A stretch of 34,896 nucleotides of DNA. Source: Paracoccaceae bacterium (GTDB lineage Bacteria; Pseudomonadota; Alphaproteobacteria; Rhodobacterales; Rhodobacteraceae). Of this stretch, positions 26,025-33,631 are shown piece by piece (position 1 is the stretch's first letter; each line of letters starts with the position of its first letter). A program made the position numbers and the translations under genes. Below the pieces are notes generated by a model. That model did not search any database. It saw nothing but the letters and a program-made list of their open reading frames with translations, and was not told the origin of the DNA. The stretch spans positions 1-34,896 of the forward strand of contig CANGHD010000020.1 in assembly GCA_947453525.1 (NCBI GenBank). Direction: 5' to 3'.

Positions 26025-26843
26025 TCAGCCCAATTGCATCGGCCCGTCGGGCACCGGCATTCCACCTGCCACCGCGCCCCAGACCGACTGGTCGAAGTTA
26101 ATGATGGCTCCGGTCATCAGACCCGCATCTGCAGACACCAGAAAGTTCACCGTTCGCGCAGCCTCTGCCGGATCGACCAGCCTGCCGAAGGGCAGTTTTT
26201 CGCCCGCCTTGGCCTCCCACTCCGGGTCGCCCGACTGCGCAACCTGAATTTCGCGTTCATGATCCGAAGACATCCAGCCCACGTTCAACTGGTTGACCCG
26301 GATGCGATTTGCCATGACGGAAAACGCCGTATTCGCGGTCAGCGTGGACAGCGCCCCTTTTGAGGCGCAATAGGCATTGATGAAAGGCTGGCCTGACAGC
26401 GCGGAAATCGAGCCGATGTTGCAGATGGCACCTTCCGTCCTCTCGCGGATCATCAGCTTGATGGCGTCCTGCATCAGGAAATACGGGCCACGGACATTGG
26501 TGTTGAAGATACGGTCAAAAAGTTCTGGCGAGGTGTCGAGGATCGTGCCCCGGTCGGTAGAGGCCCCGGCATTCACCAGCACATCCATTCGGCCAAACAT
26601 CCGGTCGGTTTCAGCAATGGCATGGCGACAGTCATCCACTCGGGCGAAATCGGCCCGGATGAACCGCGCCGGAACGCCAAAATCCGCGGTCAGGGCTTTG
26701 GCGACGGCCTCGCCGCGCCGCAGGTTGCGCCCGGTCACCACGACCCCCGCAGCCCCTGCCGCTGCCAGACGGCGCGCAATGGCCATACCCAGCCCCTGCG
26801 TTGCCCCGGTGACCATGCAGACTTTACCATCCATCCGGTTCAT
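26025..26843 (-). CDS. SDR family oxidoreductase
   Basis: The 272-residue product is a classical short-chain dehydrogenase. It has the NAD(P)-binding TGATQGLG at 12-19, NAG in the middle, the catalytic Ser in NIGSISALSG and the YCASK catalytic Tyr/Lys pair. The C-terminal part is longer than average for the class (GAIINFDQSVWGAVAGG onward). The ATG at 26843 (MNRMDGKV) is preferred; in-frame GTG/ATG codons at 26876 and 26858 would add residues not typical of the family. It converges with the hybrid kinase (28-base gap) and diverges from the Gfo/Idh/MocA gene, with which it may share a sugar or polyol pathway. The substrate is not assignable. Confidence 0.88.
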   Translation of the reverse strand: MNRMDGKVCMVTGATQGLGMAIARRLAAAGAAGVVVTGRNLRRGEAVAKALTADFGVPARFIRADFARVDDCRHAIAETDRMFGRMDVLVNAGASTDRGTILDTSPELFDRIFNTNVRGPYFLMQDAIKLMIRERTEGAICNIGSISALSGQPFINAYCASKGALSTLTANTAFSVMANRIRVNQLNVGWMSSDHEREIQVAQSGDPEWEAKAGEKLPFGRLVDPAEAARTVNFLVSADAGLMTGAIINFDQSVWGAVAGGMPVPDGPMQLG

Positions 26844-27006
26844 ATCGCGCCACCCCATTCTCGACTGGCAGGACACTACCGCAACACGTCACTTTAGGCC
26901 AGCCAGACAGAATTGATGACGAATAACCCTCACGCGTTCGACCCAACGGCTTGACAGCACAGGGCCTTCGACTGTTCCCAATACGGCAGAGACAGAGGGG
27001 GCTTCC

Positions 27007-28119
27007 ATGACAAAACCAAAACTCCGCATCGGCCTGATCGGCACGGGCTTCATGGGCAAGGCCCATGCCTTCGGCTTCGCCAGCGCGCCTCGGGTCTTCG
27101 ACCTGCCGTATGATCTGGAACTGGTTACCGTCGCCGATGTCACCGAGGAAAGCGCCTCGCGCGCCGCCCGGGCCTTCGGCTTTGCGAGGCACACGACGAA
27201 CTGGCGCGACATCACGGCTGACCAGTCCATCGATCTGGTTTCAATCACCGCGCCGAATGCCCTGCACAAGGTGATGTCGCTGGAGGCGATTGCGGCGGGC
27301 AAACACGTCTATTGCGAAAAGCCGCTGGCACCCTTGGCCGCCGACGCCCTGGAAATGGCCCTTGCGGCTGAGGCTGCCGGAGTGAAGACGCAAGTCGGCT
27401 TCAACTACCTCTGCAACCCGATGTTCGGTCTGGCACGCGAAATGATTGGCGCCGGAGAACTCGGCGAAATCCGTGGCTATCGCGGCATTCATGCCGAAGA
27501 TTACATGGTGGATGCGGCCGGTCCTTACACCTTCCGCCACGATCCTGCGGGCGGTGGCGCCTTGGCAGACATCGGCTCGCACGCTCTGGCAACGGCAGAG
27601 TTTCTGGTGGGCCCTATCACCCGAGTGATGGGCGATTGTGTCACCATGATCGCCGAACGCCCCGATGGCAAAGGTGGCCGCAAGGCGATTGAGGTCGACG
27701 ATCTGGGCCGCGCCTTCCTGCGGTTTGCAAATGGCGCGACCGGCTCGATCGAGGGCAACTGGATCTCCACCGGTCGCAAGATGCAACATGACTTCGAAAT
27801 CTACGGCTCCAAAGGCGCCTTGGCCTTCAGCCAGGAGCATTTCAACGAGTTGCACTATTTCTCCACCACCGACGCCAAGGGCCGCCAAGGCTTCCGACGG
27901 ATCGAAGCGAGCCCCGATCACGCGCCCTATGGCCTGTTCTGCGTCGCCGCCGGCCACCAGATCGGCTTCAACGACCTGAAGGCCATCGAGGTCGCCGGCT
28001 ACGTCAACGCCATCGCCGGCGCGCCCGAGCCGTTCAACTTCCGCAAAGGCCTGCGCATACAGTCTCTGGTGGAAAGCATCCAGCGCTCCTCCGCTGAGGG
28101 CCGCTGGCTGGACGTCTAA
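27007..28119 (+). CDS. Gfo/Idh/MocA family dehydrogenase
   Basis: This NAD(P)-dependent sugar or inositol dehydrogenase family member is 370 residues long. The Rossmann motif GLIGTGFMGKAH lies at 9-20, the EKPLAP motif with conserved Lys105 at 104-109, and the usual alpha/beta C-terminal domain (GGGALADIGSHALATAEFLVG region) follows. GAGGGG upstream of the ATG supports the start. A TTGACA hexamer at 26951-26956 in the 163-base divergent gap may be its -35 element, though no good -10 follows. Its stop overlaps the end of the convergent lacI-type gene by four bases. The substrate is unknown; context suggests sugar-acid or polyol catabolism. Confidence 0.92.
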   Translation: MTKPKLRIGLIGTGFMGKAHAFGFASAPRVFDLPYDLELVTVADVTEESASRAARAFGFARHTTNWRDITADQSIDLVSITAPNALHKVMSLEAIAAGKHVYCEKPLAPLAADALEMALAAEAAGVKTQVGFNYLCNPMFGLAREMIGAGELGEIRGYRGIHAEDYMVDAAGPYTFRHDPAGGGALADIGSHALATAEFLVGPITRVMGDCVTMIAERPDGKGGRKAIEVDDLGRAFLRFANGATGSIEGNWISTGRKMQHDFEIYGSKGALAFSQEHFNELHYFSTTDAKGRQGFRRIEASPDHAPYGLFCVAAGHQIGFNDLKAIEVAGYVNAIAGAPEPFNFRKGLRIQSLVESIQRSSAEGRWLDV

Positions 28120-29126
28120 ACACTGCTCTCCCGGATCAGCAGGTTCGGGACGATCTCGATCCGGGCGGGCGTTGTCTGACGCCCGTCCAGCACGTCAAGG
28201 ATAAGCGCCGCGGTGCGCGCACCGATCTGCCGCGGGAAGGGATTTATGGTCGAAAGCGCGGGAACCGAGACAGCGCCAATTTCATAGTCGCCAAATCCTG
28301 CCAGACTGATCCGCCCCGGCACCGCCACCCCGCGCCGCTGGCACTCGGTCAGCGCGCCGAAGGCAGACAGGTCCGAGACGCAAATCACCGCCTCGGTATC
28401 CGGCATCGTCGCCAGCAACCGGGCCATCGCGTCGGCACCCTCTCGCATCGAAATCGGCGGAGGACCCGCCGCGATCAGCCGATCCGCCGCCAGTCCATGC
28501 GCGTGCATTGCCGCGATGAAGCCCAACCGCCGATCCGCCCCGCGCGTGTCCTGTCCGACATCACCGCCCAGAAAGGCGATCCGGGTCAGGCCCTTTGCAA
28601 CGAAATGATCGACCATGCCGCGCACCGCCGCCGCGTTGGAAAAACCGATGACATGGCCTATCGGCGCTTCTGGCAAGTCCCACGTCTCCACCACCGGCAC
28701 ACCCGAGGCCTCAAGCAGCCGCCGGCATCTGTCACTATGCTTGCCCCCGGTGATCACAATCGCTTCTGGCCGCCGCCGCAGGAACTGTTCCACGAGCCGC
28801 TCTTCTTCGGCCATGTCATAGTCGGTGGAGCCGAGCAGAATCTGCAATCCGCGCGCCTTCAGCCCGTCTGTCAGGCCCCGGACCGTATCCGCAAAGTTGG
28901 CATTGTTGATCGAGGGCACCGTCACCGCCACGAAATCGCTCTTCTGCGAGCGCAGGTTGGACGCCGTGCTGTCGAACACATATCCCAACTCCTCCGCTAC
29001 CGCCAAAATCGCCTCGCGCCGCGCCGCACTGACCGAAGCATCCAGCTTGAACGCCCGGCTGACGGTCATCGGCGACACCCCGGCCACACGCGCCACATCG
29101 GCCATGGTCGGGGCCTTTCGGGCCAT
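28116..29126 (-). CDS. LacI-family regulator, GntR/IdnR-like (regulator 1)
   Basis: The 336-residue product has a LacI-type N-terminal HTH (TMADVARVAGVSPMTVSRAF at about 8-27), the hinge and a periplasmic-binding-protein-like ligand domain ending in LIRESSV. The recognition helix MTVSR is the same as in E. coli GntR and IdnR, which bind TTACC/GGTAA palindromes. I chose the ATG at 29126, which begins on the last base of the gntK stop (TGATG); a GTG at 29129 is an alternative. It is the third gene of the leftward idnO-gntK-lacI operon and would therefore regulate its own expression through the operator at 30405-30418. The effector is probably gluconate or a related sugar acid (inference). Confidence 0.92.
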   Translation of the reverse strand: MARKAPTMADVARVAGVSPMTVSRAFKLDASVSAARREAILAVAEELGYVFDSTASNLRSQKSDFVAVTVPSINNANFADTVRGLTDGLKARGLQILLGSTDYDMAEEERLVEQFLRRRPEAIVITGGKHSDRCRRLLEASGVPVVETWDLPEAPIGHVIGFSNAAAVRGMVDHFVAKGLTRIAFLGGDVGQDTRGADRRLGFIAAMHAHGLAADRLIAAGPPPISMREGADAMARLLATMPDTEAVICVSDLSAFGALTECQRRGVAVPGRISLAGFGDYEIGAVSVPALSTINPFPRQIGARTAALILDVLDGRQTTPARIEIVPNLLIRESSV

Positions 29127-29608
29127 CACAGAGACACTTTCCGCAGGATTTCATCAACGATCTGCGGCAGCGTCTGGTCAATCGACACCGAAATCGCTTC
29201 CTCAGGTCCTGGCGCCTCCAAGGCCGCGAACTGGCTGTCGAGCAGCGTCAGCGGCATATAGTGCCCCTTCCGCACTGCCATCCGGGCCGCGATCAGATCA
29301 CGGCTGCCCACCAGATGCACGAAGGTCACTTCGCACGCCGCCCTGATTCGGTCGCGATAAGCCCGCTTCAAGGCCGAACAGCCCACTATCACCGGTGCCT
29401 CCTCCGCCAGAACCTGCGCCACCCGGTCAAGCCACGGCCAGCGGTCCGCGTCCGTCAAGGGCACCCCGGCCCGCATCTTGGCCACATTATCCGCAGGGTG
29501 CAGGTCATCGCCATCGCGGTATCGGACGCCCAGCCGCGCTGAAACCCTCTCCCCGACCGAGGATTTGCCGCAGCCCGATACGCCCATGATGACCATCCGC
29601 AAGCTCAT
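29126..29608 (-). CDS. gntK: gluconokinase
   Basis: This enzyme phosphorylates D-gluconate with ATP to 6-phosphogluconate, feeding the Entner-Doudoroff or pentose phosphate routes. The 160-residue product has the usual length and motifs: a P-loop GVSGCGKSS at 9-17, RDGDDLHPADNVAKM, the conserved LTDADRWPWL, CSALKRAYRD and a GHYMPLTLLDSQFAALE segment near residues 114-130. It overlaps idnO by four bases (ATGA) and the regulator by one base, indicating coupled translation. It could equally be named idnK from the context. Confidence 0.96.
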   Translation of the reverse strand: MSLRMVIMGVSGCGKSSVGERVSARLGVRYRDGDDLHPADNVAKMRAGVPLTDADRWPWLDRVAQVLAEEAPVIVGCSALKRAYRDRIRAACEVTFVHLVGSRDLIAARMAVRKGHYMPLTLLDSQFAALEAPGPEEAISVSIDQTLPQIVDEILRKVSL

Positions 29609-30360
29609 AGCGAGGCCGTAATCCCGCCATCAACGTAAAGGATATGCCCGTTGACGAAACTCGCCGCGTCAGACGCCAGGAAGATCGCCGCCCCCACCAG
29701 TTCCTCGACATTGCCCCAACGGCCCGCCGGGGTGCGCTTCTCCAGCCAAGTTGAAAACGTCGGGTCCGCCACGAGGGCCGCATTCAAGGGCGTGTCAAAA
29801 TACCCTGGTGCAATCGCATTGCAGTTCAGCCCGTGTTTGGCCCAATCGGTCGCCATCCCCTTCGTCAGGTTCCCCACCGCGCCCTTGGTCGCCGTATAGG
29901 GCGCAATCGAGGGCCGCGCCAAAGCCGTCTGCACCGAGGCGATGTTGATGATCTTGCCCCGCTTACGCCCGATCATATGCCGCGCCACGGCCTGACCCAC
30001 ATGGAACACCGACGCGATGTTGGTCTGCAGCAGACGCTCGAACGCCTCCGCCGGGAAATCTTCCAGCGGAGAGCGGTGCTGCATGCCAGCGTTGTTGATC
30101 AGGATGTCGATCGAGCCAATGTCCGCCTCAAACCCATCCACCGCCGCTCGCACCTCATCATGCTTGGTTGCGTCAAACGCCAGCACCCGGGCACCCTCGA
30201 TCTGGGCCGCGGCTGCTGTCAGCTTGGCCGTATCGCGCCCGTTCAGCACAACCTCTGCCCCCGCCGCCGCCAACCCCTTGGCCAGCGCAAAGCCGATCCC
30301 CTGCGATGACCCGGTGACCAATGCCCGCCTTCCGGTCAGATCGAACAGCTTGATGCTCAT
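29605..30360 (-). CDS. idnO: gluconate 5-dehydrogenase (5-ketogluconate reductase)
   Basis: This SDR enzyme interconverts 5-keto-D-gluconate and D-gluconate with NAD(P)H. The 251-residue product has TGSSQGIG at 16-23, NNAG at 89-92 and the catalytic set S142, Y155, K159 (PYTATKGAVGNLTKGMATDW). The MQHRSPLEDFP segment and the C-terminal GHILYVDGGITASL are typical of IdnO/Gno proteins. GGAGGG lies just ahead of the ATG at 30360. It is the first gene of the leftward operon, behind a well-formed promoter with an internal operator. Its partner IdnD lies in the divergent operon. Confidence 0.93.
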   Translation of the reverse strand: MSIKLFDLTGRRALVTGSSQGIGFALAKGLAAAGAEVVLNGRDTAKLTAAAAQIEGARVLAFDATKHDEVRAAVDGFEADIGSIDILINNAGMQHRSPLEDFPAEAFERLLQTNIASVFHVGQAVARHMIGRKRGKIINIASVQTALARPSIAPYTATKGAVGNLTKGMATDWAKHGLNCNAIAPGYFDTPLNAALVADPTFSTWLEKRTPAGRWGNVEELVGAAIFLASDAASFVNGHILYVDGGITASL

Positions 30361-30379
30361 GTCGCCCTCCTATTGGCTC

Positions 30380-30408
30380 TCGACAGCCCGCCATGCGCGG
30401 TTTATGTT
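30380..30408 (+). promoter_or_regulatory. rightward promoter of the 2-hydroxyacid dehydrogenase-idnD pair
   Basis: TCGACA at 30380-30385 (5 of 6 for -35) and TATGTT at 30403-30408 (4 of 6 for -10) are 17 bases apart. The operator starting at 30405 overlaps the -10, so one bound repressor would block both divergent promoters. Confidence 0.6.
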
Positions 30409-30429
30409 ATCGATAACAACGCCTGTCAA
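30401..30429 (-). promoter_or_regulatory. leftward promoter of idnO-gntK-lacI
   Basis: On the minus strand TTGACA (30429-30424) is followed after exactly 17 bases by CATAAA (30406-30401): a consensus -35 and a 4-of-6 -10. The palindromic operator at 30405-30418 sits in the spacer and touches the -10, a classic repressor position. Confidence 0.7.
30405..30418. promoter_or_regulatory. GntR/IdnR-type LacI-family operator 1
   Basis: TGTTATCGATAACA is a perfect 14-base palindrome in the 91-base divergent region between idnO and the 2-hydroxyacid dehydrogenase gene. It differs from the E. coli GntR-type TTACCGGTAA core only in the central pairs. The 12-base core GTTATCGATAAC recurs exactly at 33517-33528. 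Confidence 0.8.
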
Positions 30430-30451
30430 GCGGCCTGACCGAGGGAACAGA

Positions 30452-31387
30452 ATGACAAAACCGCATGTGCTGCAAATGGGGCCCTATCCAGAGTGGGACC
30501 AGACCCCGCTCGACGCCGCTTTCACGACGCATCCCTACTACAGCGCGCCCGACAAGGGGGCGTTTTTGGCCAGCGTAGGCTCTGATATCCGTGCCATCGC
30601 CACCAATGGCGGGGCGGGGGCTTCGGCAGCCATCATAGCCGCCTGCCCCAATCTGGAACTGATCTCGATCTATGGCGTAGGCTACGATGCGGTGGACCTC
30701 GCCGCCTGCAAGGCGCGCGGCATCCATGTCACCAACACCCCCGATGTCCTGACCGACGATTGCGCCGATCTGGCCGTCGGCATGGTGGTCGCCTTGGCTC
30801 GCGGCATCGTGAAGGCCGAGGCGCATGCCCGTGCCGACTGGACGAAATCCAGCTTCCCCTTACAGCGCCGGGTGACGGGCATGAAAGCCGGAATCCTCGG
30901 TTTGGGCCGGATTGGTGTCGAAGTGGGCCGTAGGCTGGAAGGCTTCGGCATGGACATCGCCTATTCCGCCCGCAGCCCGAAAGACGTGCCCTACACCTAC
31001 ATCGCAGATCCAGAGGCCCTCGCCGCCCGCTCCGACGTGCTGGTCGTCACGGCACTGGCCAATGCCGAAACCCGCCACATCGTCAACGCCAAGGTCCTCG
31101 CCGCTCTCGGCCCGCAAGGCCTTCTGGTCAACATCTCGCGCGCCTCCAACATCGATGAGGCCGCGCTGCTGGAGGCGCTGGAAACCGGCGCGCTTGGTGG
31201 TGCCGCCCTCGACGTGTTCGAAGGCGAGCCCAACCTGAACCCCCGCTTCCTGTCCCTGCCCAATGTACTGCTGCAACCTCACCACGCCTCCGGCACGGTC
31301 GAGACGCGCAAGGCGATGGGCCAGTTGATGCGTGACAATCTGACCGCCCATTTCGCAGGTAAGCCCCTGCCGACTCCGGTAATCTGA
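30452..31387 (+). CDS. D-isomer-specific 2-hydroxyacid dehydrogenase (2-ketogluconate reductase-like)
   Basis: The 311-residue product reduces a 2-keto acid or oxidises a 2-hydroxy acid with NAD(P)H. It shows the family layout: YGVGYDAVDL at 74-83, the Rossmann GLGRIG at 150-155, and the catalytic triad R230 (NISRASNIDE), E259 (FEGEP) and H277 (PHHASGT). In a gluconate/idonate setting a 2-ketogluconate or 2-keto-L-gulonate reductase (GhrB-like) activity is reasonable, but this is inference. The ATG at 30452 has GAGGGA upstream; an in-frame extension to 30017 covers idnO and the promoter and is rejected. The next gene begins one base after its stop. Confidence 0.9.
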   Translation: MTKPHVLQMGPYPEWDQTPLDAAFTTHPYYSAPDKGAFLASVGSDIRAIATNGGAGASAAIIAACPNLELISIYGVGYDAVDLAACKARGIHVTNTPDVLTDDCADLAVGMVVALARGIVKAEAHARADWTKSSFPLQRRVTGMKAGILGLGRIGVEVGRRLEGFGMDIAYSARSPKDVPYTYIADPEALAARSDVLVVTALANAETRHIVNAKVLAALGPQGLLVNISRASNIDEAALLEALETGALGGAALDVFEGEPNLNPRFLSLPNVLLQPHHASGTVETRKAMGQLMRDNLTAHFAGKPLPTPVI

Positions 31388-31388
31388 C

Positions 31389-32420
31389 ATGAAATCCATC
31401 GTCATCCACGCCGCGCATGACCTCCGCATAGAGGACCACTCGCCCGAAACCCCCGGTCCCGGCCAACTCGGACTGCGTCTCGCCACCGGAGGGGTCTGCG
31501 GCTCTGACCTGCACTATTACAACCACGGCGGCTTCGGAACCGTGCGCCTGAAAGAGCCGATGATCCTCGGCCACGAAGTCTCGGCCTATGTCGATGCCAT
31601 CGGCCCTGGCGTCAGCGGCTTCACCCAAGGCCAACTCGTCGCCGTCTCGCCCAGCCGCCCCTGCGGCGCCTGCCGCTATTGCCTCGAAGGCCTGCCAAAT
31701 CAGTGTCTGAACATGCGGTTTTACGGCTCCGCCATGCCCTTCCCGCACATCCAGGGCGCCTTCCGCGAGTACCTTGTCGCCGACGCCGGCCAATGCGTCG
31801 ACGCCACCGGCCTTTCTGCCGGTGAGGCCGCAATGGGTGAGCCCCTCGCCGTGACCCTGCACGCCACGACCCGCGCCGGCGGCATGTTGGGCAAGCGGGT
31901 GCTTGTCACCGGCTGCGGCCCGATCGGTGTGCTCTCCATCCTTTCCGCCCGCCGCGCCGGCGCGGCTGAGATCGTGGCGGTTGATCTCTCCGACTTCACC
32001 CTGGCCCTCGCCGCCAAAGTCGGCGCCGACCGCGTGATCAACACTGCCAAAGACCCGGAGGCTTTGGCTCGATACAATGCCGACAAGGGCCATTTCGACG
32101 TACTCTACGAATGCTCCGGCGCCGCGCCGGCCCTCGCCGCCGGCATCGCCGCCTTGCGTCCGCGCGGAGTCATCCTTCAACTCGGCCTCGGCGGCGACAT
32201 GACCGTGCCAGTGCAAGCCATCACCGCCAAAGAACTGGAACTGCGCGGCTCCTTCCGTTTCCATTCCGAATTCGCCGTGGGCGTGAGGCTGATGCAACAG
32301 GGCCTGATTGACGTCAAACCTCTGATCACCCACACCATCCCCCTCTCCGCCGCCGAGGACGCCTTCAAACTCGCGTCAGACCGCAGTCAGGCCATGAAGG
32401 CGCAGATCACTTTTTCCTGA
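31389..32420 (+). CDS. idnD: L-idonate 5-dehydrogenase
   Basis: This zinc-dependent alcohol dehydrogenase-family enzyme oxidises L-idonate to 5-keto-D-gluconate. The 343-residue product has the catalytic-zinc motif GGVCGSDLHYY with Cys37, GHE with His62-Glu63, and the structural-zinc cysteines C92, C95, C98 and C106. A Rossmann GCGPIG lies near 171-176. Several stretches match my recollection of E. coli IdnD closely: CGSDLHYY, NQC-x2-MRF-x-GSAM-x-FPH, EPLAV, and LRGSFRF-x-SEF. It is the second gene of the rightward pair, and its transcript probably ends at the hairpin at 32451-32471. Related sorbitol or xylitol dehydrogenases are less likely given the neighbours. Confidence 0.92.
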   Translation: MKSIVIHAAHDLRIEDHSPETPGPGQLGLRLATGGVCGSDLHYYNHGGFGTVRLKEPMILGHEVSAYVDAIGPGVSGFTQGQLVAVSPSRPCGACRYCLEGLPNQCLNMRFYGSAMPFPHIQGAFREYLVADAGQCVDATGLSAGEAAMGEPLAVTLHATTRAGGMLGKRVLVTGCGPIGVLSILSARRAGAAEIVAVDLSDFTLALAAKVGADRVINTAKDPEALARYNADKGHFDVLYECSGAAPALAAGIAALRPRGVILQLGLGGDMTVPVQAITAKELELRGSFRFHSEFAVGVRLMQQGLIDVKPLITHTIPLSAAEDAFKLASDRSQAMKAQITFS

Positions 32421-32423
32421 TTC

Positions 32424-32471
32424 ATATTTGCTCAAATATCCTGCGGGGGTCCGGGGGTGCAAAACCCCCGG
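32424..32471. repeat. REP-like intergenic element with two dyads
   Basis: A 7-base inverted repeat (ATATTTG at 32424-32430, CAAATAT at 32433-32439) lies next to a GC-rich hairpin at 32451-32471 within the 67-base gap between convergent genes. From general familiarity, similar AT-dyad plus G-run/C-run combinations are scattered at gene ends in Rhodobacterales genomes. Only one copy is in this window, so dispersion is inferred. Confidence 0.45.
32451..32471. terminator. GC-rich hairpin between idnD and the second lacI-type gene
   Basis: CCGGGGGT at 32451-32458 pairs perfectly with ACCCCCGG at 32464-32471 over a 5-base loop. It serves the rightward idnD transcript and the leftward regulator transcript. 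No U-run follows on the plus strand. Confidence 0.6.
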
Positions 32472-32487
32472 CGGCTTGGGCCGGGGA

Positions 32488-33495
32488 CTATCCCGTCTCG
32501 CCGGGCACCAACCGAGTGGCAATGACTGTCACATCCTGCACCGGCTCGCCCTTTAGCCGGGCAACCAAGGCCTCCGCCGCCTGCTTGCCGATCAGCGTGG
32601 TTGGCACCACCGTCGTCGTTAACCGGCGCGGCAGGACCGAGGCTGCCTCCATCCCGCCCCAGCCGACAATCCCCAAATCCTCCGGCACCCGGATGCCGCG
32701 TTGCTGGCAATAGGCCAATCCGCCAATCGCCATTTCGTCATTGTGGAAATAGACAACATCCAAGTCTGGGCGGCGGGCCAGCAACGTCTCCAGCCCGTAA
32801 TAGCCCGCATAGAACCCCGGACTGTCCAGCAACACTTCCCTGTCCACCAAAGGATACCCCGCCAAAACCAAAGCCGCCGAGAATCCCTCCATCCGCGCCT
32901 GCCCCATCACGTCCGCGCGCGATGAAGCACCCACGTAACCGGCTCTGCGACGGCCCTTTCGCACCAGAAACTGACCAACCTCCACACCGCAGTCGTAGTG
33001 CGAAAAGCCGACAGACATGTCGATCGGACTGGTCGTGAGGTCCCAGATTTCCACCACCGGCATCCCTGCATTGTGCAACAGTTCCACGGCCCCCGGCGTA
33101 TGACTGCGCCCCGACAGGATCACCCCGGCGGGTCGCCATGACACCACCTGCCGCAACCATGCCTCTTCCTCCCGTGGTTGGTGGTTGTTGCAGCCGATCA
33201 TCACCTGATAGCCCAACCGCGTCAGCGCCCGGTCCACCCCATCCAGCACATGGCCAAACAGACCCGAGGTCAAGCGGGGCACGCAGATCCCCACCAAAGT
33301 GCTCGCCTGAACCGAGTTGAACGCCGCTGCCAGCCGGTTGGGCACATATCCCATCCGGTCCGCCGCCGCGATCACCCTGTCGCGCGTCTCATCGGAAAAG
33401 CCCTGTCCACCGCGCAGCACGCGGCTGACGGTCATCTTCGACACGCCTGTGACCTTGGCGATGTCCTCCAGATTGGCCTTGCCCTTGCGTTCCAT
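32488..33495 (-). CDS. LacI-family regulator, GntR-like (regulator 2)
   Basis: The 335-residue product has the HTH NLEDIAKVTGVSKMTVSRVL at about 8-27 and a ligand domain that follows E. coli GntR closely by eye: YVPNRLAAAF, a SW-x4-GVIL-x-RSHTP-like block, GMPVVEIWDL and VGFSHYDCG. The ATG at 33495 (MERKGKANLED) follows GAGGGTGGG. A longer in-frame start at 33543 would translate across the operator palindrome at 33517-33528 and is rejected. It diverges from the ABC transporter gene and shares its MTVSR recognition helix with regulator 1. Gluconate, idonate or a related acid is the expected effector (inference). Confidence 0.93.
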   Translation of the reverse strand: MERKGKANLEDIAKVTGVSKMTVSRVLRGGQGFSDETRDRVIAAADRMGYVPNRLAAAFNSVQASTLVGICVPRLTSGLFGHVLDGVDRALTRLGYQVMIGCNNHQPREEEAWLRQVVSWRPAGVILSGRSHTPGAVELLHNAGMPVVEIWDLTTSPIDMSVGFSHYDCGVEVGQFLVRKGRRRAGYVGASSRADVMGQARMEGFSAALVLAGYPLVDREVLLDSPGFYAGYYGLETLLARRPDLDVVYFHNDEMAIGGLAYCQQRGIRVPEDLGIVGWGGMEAASVLPRRLTTTVVPTTLIGKQAAEALVARLKGEPVQDVTVIATRLVPGETG

Positions 33496-33516
33496 CCCAC
33501 CCTCTTCGACCGAATT

Positions 33517-33528
33517 GTTATCGATAAC
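33517..33528. promoter_or_regulatory. GntR/IdnR-type operator 2
   Basis: GTTATCGATAAC is a perfect 12-base palindrome, identical to the core of operator 1. It begins 22 bases upstream of regulator 2. On the minus strand it lies just downstream of a TTGTCA hexamer (33543-33538), a possible -35, so it overlaps the expected -10 zone and suggests autoregulation. A plus-strand TTGACA at 33537-33542 is also close by. Confidence 0.75.
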
Positions 33529-33572
33529 TATTTCACTTGACAACCCGGTCTGTTCGGAGCCACCTTGGCTAC

Positions 33573-33585
33573 GTTACCGGTAAAC
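33573..33585. promoter_or_regulatory. GntR-type operator 3 upstream of the ABC transporter gene
   Basis: GTTACCGGTAAAC contains the perfect palindrome TTACCGGTAA (33574-33583), the core of the E. coli GntR consensus. It lies 46 bases ahead of the ABC ATPase start, on the transporter side of the divergent region. Confidence 0.7.
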
Positions 33586-33631
33586 TGCCTTAGAAGCAGC
33601 CGGAAATCGTTTCCTGGGGAGGAGACCTTTG

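Noticed and set aside
27525-27957. Several overlapping open frames antisense or offset within the Gfo/Idh/MocA gene
   Set aside because: They lie wholly inside a complete, motif-bearing gene and show no independent support.
33496-33543. Longer N-terminus for LacI-type regulator 2
   Set aside because: The extension would translate the operator palindrome; the ATG at 33495 has a strong ribosome binding site and the family-typical N-terminus.
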